From contig NZ_JAQIIX010000002.1 of the NCBI RefSeq assembly GCF_036946495.1, positions 248,001 through 312,000 of the forward strand: a stretch of DNA of 64,000 nucleotides, written 5' to 3'. The notes beneath the pieces are model-generated. The model was given only the letters and a program-made list of their open reading frames with translations, did not search any database and had not been told where the DNA came from. This DNA is from Mycolicibacterium neoaurum. GTDB taxonomy: Bacteria > Actinomycetota > Actinomycetes > Mycobacteriales > Mycobacteriaceae. A program made the position numbers and the translations under genes. This document shows, in pieces, positions 26,001 through 34,906 of the stretch; position 1 is the first letter of the stretch, and each line of letters starts with the position of its first letter.

Positions 26001-29000
26001 GTTGCGGCCGGCAGCCAGGGCCTTGCCCTGCCACCAGCTGGCCTGGGTGCCGACGACGTTGCCCGCACCCTCGAAGCGCTCGGAGAGTCGCTGCCAGTCG
26101 GCGTCGATCTCACTCTCGTCGAGCAACCACAGCCGGGCCAGATCCTCACGGGCGCTTGCCCACCGGTCGTCGAACACGACGGCCTTGCGGGCGTCGAACA
26201 CCGGCGAGACCAGACGCGGCCAGTCCGATCCGAGTTCGGTGGTCACCAGGTCGATCAGATCGGCGTCGCTGACGGTCTCCGGCGCGCTGACCGGGCTGTC
26301 GAGCCCCAGCTGGCCAAGGATGGTGCGGGCCGCGTTGGCCAGCACCCCGTTGGGCCCGGTGACCTGCTCGGCGAACTCACCGAGAGCGGCCGAGTCCACC
26401 ACGCCACCACCGGCGGCGCCCGAGGACGGCAGGCTGACCGGGATGCCCTTGCGTGCACCCACCGCGGCGACCGCGGCATCGATCACCTTGTCGACCGAGG
26501 CCGCATCGGCCAGGGCGCCCTCGTGCAGGCCGCCCATGTTGCCACCGCGGACGCTGGAGCCCTCGCGGGTGCCCAGCGCCACCTCGGCGGTCACGTGCTT
26601 GGCCCAGCCCGGTCCCAATTCCCAAGTCTTGGCGACACGTTCGGCGATATAGGCCGGACGCTTGCCCGACGGACCGAAAACCGTCCGCAGCTGATCGTTG
26701 ATCGAGTCCGACAGCACCGGACCGAACGGCTTGTAGGTGCGGGCCAGCTTGGTCACCTGCGCCTTGAGGCCGGACAGATCGGCCTCGGCGGCACCGTCGA
26801 TGGCACCGAGGTTCAGCTCGGAGCCCAGGTCCACCAGCATCTGGTTACGACGCGAGGACGCACCGTCGGTGATCGACTCGATGGAGTCCAACGGTTCGAT
26901 CTGGTCGATGCGCATCTTGGCGGCCAGCGCGATGAGCACCAGCGTGGCATCGGCGGCGTCGAAGGCGATGTCGTCCGGACGCGGTCCACCCGACGGCGCG
27001 GCCGCGGGAGCCGGAGCGGCGGCCGGCGCCGCTGCCGCGGGCGCCGCCTCGGGCGCCGAGGCAACCGCGGGGATCTCCTCGACCTCGGGCTCGGGATCGG
27101 TGTCGGTGGCGAACAGCACCGCGGCGTCGCGCTCGGCGTTGAGCACCTCGGTGGTGTTGTGCGAGTACTCCGGCAGCTTCAGCGTGTTGGTCGCCAGGCC
27201 GGCCACCGTCGGCGCGGTCTTGACGCCGATCTCGACGAACCGTTCGACGCCGAGGCCGCCGGCGGCCTCCTCGATGAACAGCAGATCCTGGGTCTCGATC
27301 CAGCGCACCGGGCTGGCGAACTGCCAGGCCAGCAGCTCGATGACGACCTTGCGCATCAGCTCACGCGGACGCTCGTTGCGCCAGGTGTCGTAGTCGGCGA
27401 GCACCTCATCCAGCGGCTCGGCGGGCACCAGATCACGGATCTCCTGGATGAAGTCACGATCCAGCGTGAACGGACGCGGCACCAGGTTGGGGATGTACTT
27501 GCCCACCAACAGTTCCGGGTCGGCATCGGTGGGCATGACCCGCTCCAGCGAGCGCCGGAAGTCGGCGACGCCGACACGCAGCACCTCGGAGTGGAACGGC
27601 ACGTCGATACCCGGAACCAGGATGAACGACCGCTTGCCGCCGCTGATCTCGCGACGCCGCTCGATCTCCTCCTCCAGGGCCTCCAGGCCGCGGACCGTAC
27701 CGGCGATGGCGTACTGCGAGCCACGCAGGTTGAAGTTCACGATCTGCAGGAATTCCCCGGTGCGCTCGGAGATCTCGGCGACGAAGGCGGTGACGTCGTC
27801 ATCGTCGAGGTCGATCTGTGACGGCCGGATCGCGGCGAGCCGGTAGTTGGACCGGCCCTTCTCGTCACGGGGCACGATGTCGTGCATCTTGGAGCCGCGG
27901 TGGAACACGACCTCCAGCAGCGCCGGCAGTTCGTAGACGCCAGAAACACAGGCCAGCGCGGTGTATTCACCGACTGAGTGACCGCAGGCGATGGCGCCCT
28001 CGACGAAGGCACCCTGCTCACGCATCTCGGCGACCTGAGCGGCCGCCACGGTGGCCATGGCGACCTGGGTGAACTGCGTCAGGTACAGCACGCCCTCGGG
28101 GTGGTGGTAGTGCACACCGGAGGCGATCAGGCTGGTCGGGTTGTCCTTGACCACGTGCAGCACCGAGAAGCCCAGTGTGTCGCGGGTGAACTTGTCGGCG
28201 GTGTCCCACACCTTGCGGGCGGCCTTGGACCGGGCCCGGACCTCCATGCCCATGCCCTTGTGCTGGATGCCCTGACCGGGGAAGGCGTACACCGTCTTCG
28301 GCGCGGCCAGCTGCGCCGAGGCGGCCATCACCAGGTCGCCACCGACCTTGGCGGTCACCTCGATGATCTCCGCGCCGCGGTCGATGCCGACCCGGTCGAC
28401 GCGGAACTCGATCTCGTCGCCGGGCAGCACCATGCCGAGGAAACGAGAGGTCCAGCCCACCAGGCGGGCGGGCGGAGTGGCGCGACCGTCGGTGGCGGTG
28501 ACCACGTGCTGCGCGGCGGCCGAGAGCCACATGCCGTGCACGATCGGCCCCTTCAGCCCGGCGAGAAGCGCTGCGGCGCGGTCGGTGTGGATCGGGTTGT
28601 GGTCGCCGGAGACCACGGCGAACGCGCTCATATCGGTGGGCGCGGTCATGGTGACGTCACGACGGCGACGACGCGGGGTGTCGGTCGCGTTGTCGGTCAT
28701 CGCACCACCGGCGCGAATCGGATCCTCCAACTCGACGGCGCCGGTGCGGCCACGGATGGCGAAACGCTCGACCAGACGGGCCAATTCGGTGCCCTCGGAG
28801 TCGCTGATGACGACCTCGACCGGCACGACACGGCCGACCTCGGTGTCGATGGCCGCCGAAGCCGTTGCGGTGACCGTCAATTCGGCGGCATCCTTGGGCA
28901 TCGGCGCCAGCAGGTGGGCGGCGTGATCCAGGTGCACCAGGCTCAGCAGGCCCTCGATCACCGGGAAGCCGGCCTCGGTGACCGCGGCGCCGATGGTGGC

Positions 29001-32000
29001 GAACACCGCCGGCCAGCACTTGCCGACCAGGGCATCGGGAACCAGGGTCAGCCCGGGGGCCAGCGGGGCGCCGAAGGTGGCGGTGACACCGGTGTGGTCG
29101 GCGACCTCCTCGGGATCCCAGCCGACGGTGACGGTGGCGGTGTTGTCCACGACCGCGGGCAGCGCGTCCACCCCGTCGACACCGGCGGCGATGGCCAGCA
29201 CGGCGCGCATGGCCGCGGCGGCATCCTCGGTGGTGACGACCGGCATACCACCGTTGACGGTGGCGGCGGGCAGCGTGAGCTTGATGTCGATCCAGATATC
29301 GCTCAGCGGAACGCTCAGCGTCACACCCTCATCGGTGAGCTCGAGGCGTGACCCGGTGGAAGGGTGCGTCGCGGCCCGGTTCTCGTTGACCTGCCATTCC
29401 CCTGGGGCGCCGATCCGGTGCACCGGGTTGATCGCGGTCCGGCCCGCCCACAGCACATCGGGCGAATCCAGCACCACGGCAATGGGTCCGGTGGCACCGG
29501 GGTTGGCCTGCCGCCGCGAGACGACCGGAACCGGGGTGGCGCCGGAGGCGACGACCTCGTCGATGGCGGCCTGCTCGAAACGGTCGAGCAGTTCACCGAC
29601 GGGCTCGTCGACGCGGGTGATACCCGCGACGGCGGCGGTGCCGGGGATGATGCAGACCTGGTCGGCGGTGTAGCGGGCGTCATGTGCCTGCCACAGCGAA
29701 TCGCTGCGCCACCAGCGGCGGACGTCCTTGTCGATGACCGGCACGAAGTTCACCGGCTTGCCCGGGGTCTTGCACAGCGTGACGAAGAACGGGACGTCGG
29801 CCGGGTGCAGCTTGAGCGTCTCGGCGTCCGGGTACCGGTTGAGCAGCGTATCGACCGCGGCGGCCGGATGCTCCAGCAGCGCAACACCTTCGGGAGTCTT
29901 GGCGAACAAGGTCTCGATCGGGCCGGAATCCTTGGGATGCAGGCGGGCCTCGGCGCGCTTGAGCATCTCCTCGAACCGGTCACGCCAGGTGATGTCCAGC
30001 CACGGCGAGTCCTCGGACTTGGTGTCCGCGGTCGAGTCTCCGTCACCGATGGCCAACTCCACGTAGCGGTCCAGCCACTGCAGGTAGGTCATATCGGCCA
30101 GGTCACCGAAGTACGGCTTGGCGGTGTCGGCCATAGCGGCGATGATCTCGTCGCGGCGTTCGGCCACGGCGTCGGCATCGCCGGCGACCTCGTCGAGCAG
30201 CCGCCCGCAGCGCGACGCGGTGTTGTCGATCTCGTGAATGTCGGCACCGAGCTGGCTGCGCCCGGATGCCATGCCGCCCTGGGCCTTTCCGGCCCCCACC
30301 CAGACATCGGTGCCCTTGGTGTCGACGAGCAGTTGCTTGACCGCCGGGGACGTGGTGGCCTCAAGGGTGGCCATCGCGGCGGTGCCGACGAGGATGCCGT
30401 CGACCGGCATCAGCGGGAAACCGTAGCTCTGCGACCAGCGGCCGGCCAGGTAGTCGGCGGCCCGCTCGGGGGTGCCGATGCCGCCACCGACGCAGATGGT
30501 GATGTTGGACAGCTTGCGCAGATCGGCGTAGGTGCTCAGGAGCAGATCGTCGAGGTCCTCCCACGAGTGGTGACCACCGGCGCGGCCGCCCTCGATATGG
30601 GCGATGACGTCCTTGTCCGGCACCTCGGCGGCGATCTTGATGACCGACTTGATCTGGTCGACGGTGCCCGGCTTGAACACCACGTGGGTGATGCCGATCT
30701 CGTTGAGCTCCTCGATCAGCGCGACGGCCTCGTCGAGTTCGGGGATGCCGGCGGTGACAACGACACCATCGATGGGCGCCCCGGACTGGCGCGCCTTCTG
30801 CACGATGCGTTTACCGCCGAGCTGCAGCTTCCAAAGGTACGGGTCCAAGAACAGCGAGTTGAACTGGATGGCCCGGCCCGGTTCCAGTAGCTGGCTCAGC
30901 TCCGCGACGCGATCCTCGAAGATCTTCTCGGTGACCTGGCCGCCACCGGCCAGCTCGGCCCAGTGGCCGGCGTTGGCGGCCGCGGCGACGATCTTGGCGT
31001 CCACGGTGGTCGGGGTCATGCCCGCCAGCAGGATCGGCGACCGGCCGGTGAGACGGGTGAACTTGGTGGACAGTTTCACCGAGCCGTCGGGCAGGGTGAC
31101 CGTCGACGGGGCGTAGCTGGTCCACGGGGCGGGCACCTCGGGCACGGCGCCCACGGTGAACAGGCTGCGCTGGCCCGCGCGGGTGGCGGCGGGCACGATG
31201 CCCATGCCGAGTCCACGGATCACCGGCGCGGTCAGCCGGGTGACGGTGTCGGCGGGGCCGAGATCGATGATCCAGCGCGCGCCCGCGGTGTGCAGGGCCT
31301 CGACGTCGGCGACCCAGTCGATCGGGTTGACGAAGATGGACTCCGTCATCGCATGAGCGAGTTCGGTGTCGATTCCGATCTTGGCGGCCCAACGGTCGAC
31401 CAGCGCGACGCCGTCGGCCAGGCGCGGGGTGTGGAAGCCCACCTCGACCTGGATGGGATTGAAGACCGGAGCGAACACCGCGCCACCGCGCAGCTTGTTC
31501 TTGCGCTCGGCCTCTTCCTTCTCGGTGATCTTCGAGCAGTACAGCTCGAAGCGGCCGAGCTGCTCGGGCGTACCCGTGATGACCACCGAGCGGCGGCCGT
31601 TGCGGATCGAGAGCACCGGGGGCAGCACGGTGCGCACGTCGGTCGAGAAATCTTCGAGCAGTTCGGCGATCCGGTCCGGGTCGACGTTGGTCACCGAGAC
31701 CATCGGCGACTTGTCACCGCGGCCGACCATGCCGCGCCGGCGCGAGACCAGCGAACCGGCGGCACCGATCAGCTGCAGCAGAGCGAGCAGCTCCGCGTCG
31801 CGGGTGCCCTTCGCCTTGAGCGACTCGACGCCCAGGATGCCCTGGGAATGCCCCGCCATGGCGACCGGCGGGGTGCCCATCAGGTCGAGGCCCTGACGGG
31901 TCAGCGCACGGATGGCGGCCATCTGGGTCAGCAGGATGCCGGGCCCGGAGATGGCGGCGGTGGTGAGCTGCTTGGTGTCGGGCAGCGGCTCCTCGGCGGC

Positions 32001-32300
32001 CAGCGCGCGAACCCACTGCAGCGGCTCGAAGCCGATCGGGCGGACGACGACGAGCTCCCTGGCGACGGGCTCAAGCAGCAGCGCCGCCTCGCCGACGAGT
32101 TCGCTCAGCTCGGACTCGATGCCCGCGGAGCTGACCAGCTCCTCCAGGCTCTCCAGCCAGGCGCCGCCCTGTCCGCCGAATGCCACGGCATACGGCTCGC
32201 CGGCATTGAGCAGATCGACCAGAGCGTGTGCGCCACCCAACGAACCATCCTTCGAGCCGTTCTTACCGGCTGTCACCCTGTCGTGTTCGTTGATCGTCAC
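23070..32300 (-). CDS. fas: type I fatty acid synthase
   Basis: A single 3,076-residue polypeptide with all fungal-type FAS domains. They run in order: acetyltransferase (AGHSQG, Ser about 152), enoyl reductase (LLAGMTPTTVDAKIVAAAAN near 430), dehydratase/hotdog region (VVSGDHNPIHTD near 1230), malonyl/palmitoyl transferase (GHSVGEYTAL, Ser about 1442), acyl carrier domain (TDGASSRRNQ, pantetheinylated Ser about 1815), ketoreductase (VVTGASKGSIAASVV near 2140) and ketosynthase (Cys about 2727 in AACATAAVS). It makes C16-C26 acyl-CoAs that feed phospholipid and mycolate synthesis. The GTG start follows GGGAGAG and gives MTINEHDRV, matching family N-termini; a longer frame upstream has no support. 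Confidence 0.97.
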   Translation of the reverse strand: MTINEHDRVTAGKNGSKDGSLGGAHALVDLLNAGEPYAVAFGGQGGAWLESLEELVSSAGIESELSELVGEAALLLEPVARELVVVRPIGFEPLQWVRALAAEEPLPDTKQLTTAAISGPGILLTQMAAIRALTRQGLDLMGTPPVAMAGHSQGILGVESLKAKGTRDAELLALLQLIGAAGSLVSRRRGMVGRGDKSPMVSVTNVDPDRIAELLEDFSTDVRTVLPPVLSIRNGRRSVVITGTPEQLGRFELYCSKITEKEEAERKNKLRGGAVFAPVFNPIQVEVGFHTPRLADGVALVDRWAAKIGIDTELAHAMTESIFVNPIDWVADVEALHTAGARWIIDLGPADTVTRLTAPVIRGLGMGIVPAATRAGQRSLFTVGAVPEVPAPWTSYAPSTVTLPDGSVKLSTKFTRLTGRSPILLAGMTPTTVDAKIVAAAANAGHWAELAGGGQVTEKIFEDRVAELSQLLEPGRAIQFNSLFLDPYLWKLQLGGKRIVQKARQSGAPIDGVVVTAGIPELDEAVALIEELNEIGITHVVFKPGTVDQIKSVIKIAAEVPDKDVIAHIEGGRAGGHHSWEDLDDLLLSTYADLRKLSNITICVGGGIGTPERAADYLAGRWSQSYGFPLMPVDGILVGTAAMATLEATTSPAVKQLLVDTKGTDVWVGAGKAQGGMASGRSQLGADIHEIDNTASRCGRLLDEVAGDADAVAERRDEIIAAMADTAKPYFGDLADMTYLQWLDRYVELAIGDGDSTADTKSEDSPWLDITWRDRFEEMLKRAEARLHPKDSGPIETLFAKTPEGVALLEHPAAAVDTLLNRYPDAETLKLHPADVPFFVTLCKTPGKPVNFVPVIDKDVRRWWRSDSLWQAHDARYTADQVCIIPGTAAVAGITRVDEPVGELLDRFEQAAIDEVVASGATPVPVVSRRQANPGATGPIAVVLDSPDVLWAGRTAINPVHRIGAPGEWQVNENRAATHPSTGSRLELTDEGVTLSVPLSDIWIDIKLTLPAATVNGGMPVVTTEDAAAAMRAVLAIAAGVDGVDALPAVVDNTATVTVGWDPEEVADHTGVTATFGAPLAPGLTLVPDALVGKCWPAVFATIGAAVTEAGFPVIEGLLSLVHLDHAAHLLAPMPKDAAELTVTATASAAIDTEVGRVVPVEVVISDSEGTELARLVERFAIRGRTGAVELEDPIRAGGAMTDNATDTPRRRRRDVTMTAPTDMSAFAVVSGDHNPIHTDRAAALLAGLKGPIVHGMWLSAAAQHVVTATDGRATPPARLVGWTSRFLGMVLPGDEIEFRVDRVGIDRGAEIIEVTAKVGGDLVMAASAQLAAPKTVYAFPGQGIQHKGMGMEVRARSKAARKVWDTADKFTRDTLGFSVLHVVKDNPTSLIASGVHYHHPEGVLYLTQFTQVAMATVAAAQVAEMREQGAFVEGAIACGHSVGEYTALACVSGVYELPALLEVVFHRGSKMHDIVPRDEKGRSNYRLAAIRPSQIDLDDDDVTAFVAEISERTGEFLQIVNFNLRGSQYAIAGTVRGLEALEEEIERRREISGGKRSFILVPGIDVPFHSEVLRVGVADFRRSLERVMPTDADPELLVGKYIPNLVPRPFTLDRDFIQEIRDLVPAEPLDEVLADYDTWRNERPRELMRKVVIELLAWQFASPVRWIETQDLLFIEEAAGGLGVERFVEIGVKTAPTVAGLATNTLKLPEYSHNTTEVLNAERDAAVLFATDTDPEPEVEEIPAVASAPEAAPAAAAPAAAPAPAAAPSGGPRPDDIAFDAADATLVLIALAAKMRIDQIEPLDSIESITDGASSRRNQMLVDLGSELNLGAIDGAAEADLSGLKAQVTKLARTYKPFGPVLSDSINDQLRTVFGPSGKRPAYIAERVAKTWELGPGWAKHVTAEVALGTREGSSVRGGNMGGLHEGALADAASVDKVIDAAVAAVGARKGIPVSLPSSGAAGGGVVDSAALGEFAEQVTGPNGVLANAARTILGQLGLDSPVSAPETVSDADLIDLVTTELGSDWPRLVSPVFDARKAVVFDDRWASAREDLARLWLLDESEIDADWQRLSERFEGAGNVVGTQASWWQGKALAAGRNVHAALYGRAAAGAENPDKGGYANEVAVVTGASKGSIAASVVSQLLAGGATVIATTSRLDDDRLAFYRKLYRDSARFNATLWVLPANMASYADIDALVEWVGNEQTENLGPKAIHLKDAQNPTLLFPFAAPRVSGDLSEAGARSEMEMKVLLWAVQRLIAGLSHIGSERDIASRLHVVLPGSPNRGMFGGDGAYGEAKAALDAVVTRWKAESSWSQRVSLAHALIGWTKGTGLMGHNDAIVGAVEEAGLTTYTTDEMASMLLSLCDINSKVAAAREPIQVDMTGGLGEIEIDMAELAAKAREEMASAGSDEDDEDEAGTIRALPSPPRGYQAAPAPAWDDLDVDPADMVVIVGGAELGPYGSSRTRFEMEVDGELSAAGVLELAWTTGMVKWEDDPKPGWYDTETGDLVDESELVERYHDAVVAKVGIREFIDDGAITADHTTPLLVSVFLDKDFSFVVSSESDARAFAQSDPEHTVIAPVPNSGDWQVTRKAGTEIRVPRKAKMSRTVGAQVPTGFDPTVYGVSQDMASSVDRLALWNLVTTVDAFLTAGFTPAELMRWVHPSLVACTQGTGIGGLTSMQRMFHGNLLGQSKPNDILQEVLPNVFAGHVVQSYIGSYGSMIHPVAACATAAVSVEEGVDKIQLGKADFVVAGGYDDLTLEAVTGFGDMSATADTEVMRAKGISDSKFSRANDRRRLGFVESQGGGTILLTRGDLAVQMGLPVLAVVGYASSFGDGVHTSIPAPGLGALASGLGGTQSRLARSLAKLGVGADDIAVISKHDTSTLANDPNETELHERLAASMGRSKGAPLFVVSQKSLTGHAKGGAAAFQMMGLCQILRDGVIPPNRSLDCVDSELDHAKHFVWLREALHLGEKFPIKAGLVTSLGFGHVSGLVALVHPQALLAALPADQRADYQARANARVLDGQHRLASAIAGGPALYEKPADRRFGGDGPEKPQEAAMLLDPEARLGADNHYAK

Positions 32301-32846
32301 GTCGTGTTCTCTCCCTCGGTGCAGTCTTTGTCGCACTCACGCTTGTCGTACCCGTGTGCCGCGCCGTCGCGGCGGGAAGCGGATCGGTCCCCCGCGGTCC
32401 GATTCGTCCTGTGGTCTGTGTGGCGATTCAGCTCTGAATCGCCGGCGGGCCGGTGTACGTCCGGGGCTGTCCGGGTATCGAAGGATCCGGTCCTGGACGT
32501 GTCCGACGGCCAATCCCGCCCCACTAAGAGTGTCATAAGGATCGGGGTCGTTTTTCGCGTTCAAATGGTTACTGGCGAGTTCTACGCTCGGGTAACCAGA
32601 TGTCGGGTAACGACGGTCACAACAGTGTTCAAACGCGTCCGGGACAAACGTCCTGCATGCGGGTGGTTACGGTCGAGTAGCTATAACTTCCCAGATCAGC
32701 GCGATGCCGTTATCAAATCGTTATCTAAGAATTCCGTGGTCTCCGCCACTGCGCGGCGCGCCGATGGGCAAGCCCCGAAAGAGACACCCTGGCCAAAAGT
32801 GTCTATTGTCGCGATCCAGCGAGTTTGCCGAGTTTGCTGAAAATTA
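32301..32846 (-). promoter_or_regulatory. fas upstream region with repeated GTTAC elements
   Basis: 546 bases without a gene lie between fas and the MerR-type gene. TGGTTAC (32566-32572) and GTAACCA (32592-32598) form a 7-bp inverted repeat with a 19-base spacer. TCGGGTAAC occurs twice in direct orientation with a 15-base period (32588-32596 and 32603-32611). These resemble a multi-site operator for the TetR-type activator FasR, which is known to bind inverted repeats upstream of mycobacterial fas; the assignment is inference. The long distance to the start implies a leader of more than 200 nt if the promoter lies here. Confidence 0.5.
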
Positions 32847-33386
32847 TTACTGATCGGTAAGTTTTGGTCCGCGCCCGGACGCGGTCGCCCCCGCTTCGGC
32901 CACCCGCTCACGCATCAGCCGCTCCACCCGCCCGACCACCAAACCGATCAGATCCTCGGGACTGACGACGCCAGGAACGGCCAGGCGCCAGCCTGTGACA
33001 GCGTCGGAAGCCAACGAATCCGCGCTGTCGCGGATGCTCTCGGCGATCGCGGCCACGGCTTGTGCGTACTCACGCGGATCGAGGTGCACATCGCCCGCAG
33101 GTTGCCGCGCTCGCAAGATCGCCGCGTCCAGCCCGAGTGCGTCGCCGATATCGCGACCGGCGCGCACGGTCTCGAAGAACTCGGCGATGTGTGCCGAGGT
33201 GAAACCCCGCGCGAGCATCCGATTGATGGCCTGCAGCTGACCCAGATGCGCGGCATCGTAATAAGCCGCACGGCCCACCCGGCGCGGTGGATCCAGCAAC
33301 CCACGTTCGCGGTAAGCGCGAATATTGCGCGCGCTGACCCCGGACGCACGCGCGAGGTCGTGCAGGCGATATTCGGTCAGCGCCAA
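32847..33386 (-). CDS. MerR-family transcriptional regulator
   Basis: About 179 residues. The N-terminal MerR winged helix is clear (YRLHDLARASGVSARNIRAYRERGLLDPPRRVG, then YYDAAHLGQLQAINRMLARGF), followed by a helical C-terminal domain without cysteines, so it is not a metal sensor of the classical type. The start is uncertain: no ATG or GTG lies close to the domain. TTG at 33386, three codons before TEYRLHDLA, is the most plausible. It faces away from the MFS gene and may control it; target and ligand are unknown. Confidence 0.78.
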   Translation of the reverse strand: MALTEYRLHDLARASGVSARNIRAYRERGLLDPPRRVGRAAYYDAAHLGQLQAINRMLARGFTSAHIAEFFETVRAGRDIGDALGLDAAILRARQPAGDVHLDPREYAQAVAAIAESIRDSADSLASDAVTGWRLAVPGVVSPEDLIGLVVGRVERLMRERVAEAGATASGRGPKLTDQ

Positions 33387-33619
33387 GCGGCCACCACCGC
33401 ACCCAAGCCGCCGACAAGCACGGTCATGATCACACTGTAGCGCGCCACCGTGCAGGTTGAGCAAACTGATAAAAGGCTTAGAGACAGCACAGATGTACAA
33501 CATGGCAACGCGGTGAGAGATGTCACCGGAAAAACATTCGCAATTCATCCCATCAATTTGGGACCATCTACGCAGCCACACTGATACGACCACCCGAGAC
33601 GACGGAAGGGGCCGGTGCC

Positions 33620-34906
33620 GTGCGTCCGTGGATCGTCTGGGCCACCGGCCTGCTGGCCTATATCGTGGCCGTGCTCAATCGCACCACCCTCGGCGTCTCC
33701 GGCCTCGAGGCGGGCGAACGCTTCCACGCCGGGCCGAGCGTGCTCTCGACATTCGTGGTGCTTCAGATCATCGTCTACGCCGCCGCCCAGGTTCCCGCCG
33801 GAGTGTTGCTGGACCGCTACGGGTCCAAGGTGTTGATCATCTCCGGGGCGGCTCTCATGGCGGGTGGGCAGCTCGCCATCGCGCTGACCCAATCCCTTCC
33901 GATGGCACTGACCGCCCGCGCCATCGTCGGGCTCGGTGATGCCATCACCTTCATCTCGGTGCTGCGTCTGGTGCCGCACTGGTTCCCCGCGCGGCGGGTG
34001 CCTCTGCTGACCCAGCTCACCGGCATCAGCGGTCAATTCGGCCAGGTGCTCTCGGCCGTGCCGTTCCTGGCGCTGCTGGGCATCGCCGGGTGGACCTCGG
34101 CATACCTGTCGGTGGCGGCCTTTGCCGTGCTCGCCTTGGTGCTGGCGGCAGCGCTGATCCGCAACACCCCGGACGGCCGGCCGGCCACCACATCTGCCTT
34201 GAGCGTCCGGGCCACCCTGGCCAACGTCCGCACCGTCTGGCTGCGTCCAGGTACTCGACTGGGTTTCTTCACCCATATGGGCACCCAGTTCTCGGTGACC
34301 GCCTTCGCCCTCATGTGGGGCGTCCCCTATGTCACCACCGCGCAGGGCCAGACCCGCGGCATAGCCGGCATGCTGTTGACCATCTCGGTCCTGACGGCCG
34401 TCGCCGCCGGGGTGGTGCTCGGCCTCCTGTGCGGCCGATTCCCGCACCGTCGATCCCGATTCGTGCTGGCGATCATCGGTAGCAACGCCGCCATGTGGAC
34501 GATCGTGCTCGCCACGCCCGGTCAGGCACCGTTGTGGCTGTTGGTCATCCTCGTCGTGATCATCTCCGTCGGCGGGCCCGGCTCGATGGTCGGTTTCGAC
34601 TTTGCCCGCACCTTCAATCCCAGCGCCACGTTGGGCACGGCACAGGGCATGGTCAACATGGGCGGCTTTCTGGCCTCCCTGATGCTGATGCAGGCCATGG
34701 GCTGGATCCTCGACGTCGCGGGCGGCTACTCCCCCGAGTCGTTCCGGCTCGCCTGGACTGTTCAGTACGTGGTGTGGGCCGTCGCGGTGATCGGCATCCT
34801 GGTGACCCGGCGCAAGACCCGGCGGCAGCTGGGTCTGCAGGGCGACGCCTCCGATCGATGGTTGCTGGAAACCTTCGATCCCGAGCCGACCGACATCAGC
34901 CGCTGA
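33620..34906 (+). CDS. major facilitator superfamily transporter
   Basis: 428 residues with about 12 transmembrane helices. The N-terminal helix AYIVAVLNRTTLGVSG and the loop GVLLDRYGSKVLIISG (the MFS motif A after helix 2) are clear, as is a central cytoplasmic linker around residue 190-210. The overall type is that of nitrate/sugar-phosphate-like or uncharacterised MFS proteins; the substrate cannot be told. GTG start with GGAAGGGG upstream. Its last 11 bases overlap the converging LtrA gene. The divergent MerR-type gene is a candidate regulator. Confidence 0.85.
   Translation: MRPWIVWATGLLAYIVAVLNRTTLGVSGLEAGERFHAGPSVLSTFVVLQIIVYAAAQVPAGVLLDRYGSKVLIISGAALMAGGQLAIALTQSLPMALTARAIVGLGDAITFISVLRLVPHWFPARRVPLLTQLTGISGQFGQVLSAVPFLALLGIAGWTSAYLSVAAFAVLALVLAAALIRNTPDGRPATTSALSVRATLANVRTVWLRPGTRLGFFTHMGTQFSVTAFALMWGVPYVTTAQGQTRGIAGMLLTISVLTAVAAGVVLGLLCGRFPHRRSRFVLAIIGSNAAMWTIVLATPGQAPLWLLVILVVIISVGGPGSMVGFDFARTFNPSATLGTAQGMVNMGGFLASLMLMQAMGWILDVAGGYSPESFRLAWTVQYVVWAVAVIGILVTRRKTRRQLGLQGDASDRWLLETFDPEPTDISR

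Noticed and set aside
23790..30890. Several very long open frames on the plus strand opposite fas (up to about 680 residues)
   Set aside because: They lie antisense to a complete, conserved fas gene, have His/Arg/Gly/Asp-rich compositions typical of mirrored high-GC codons, and show no domain or ribosome-binding site.
33493..33503. ATGT-ACA-ACAT as a MerR operator
   Set aside because: Only four-base arms; too short to support without promoter elements at the right spacing.
33387..33593. N-terminal extension of the MerR-type protein
   Set aside because: The added residues have no family similarity and read through the intergenic region towards the divergent MFS gene; the DNA-binding domain starts right after the TTG at 33386.
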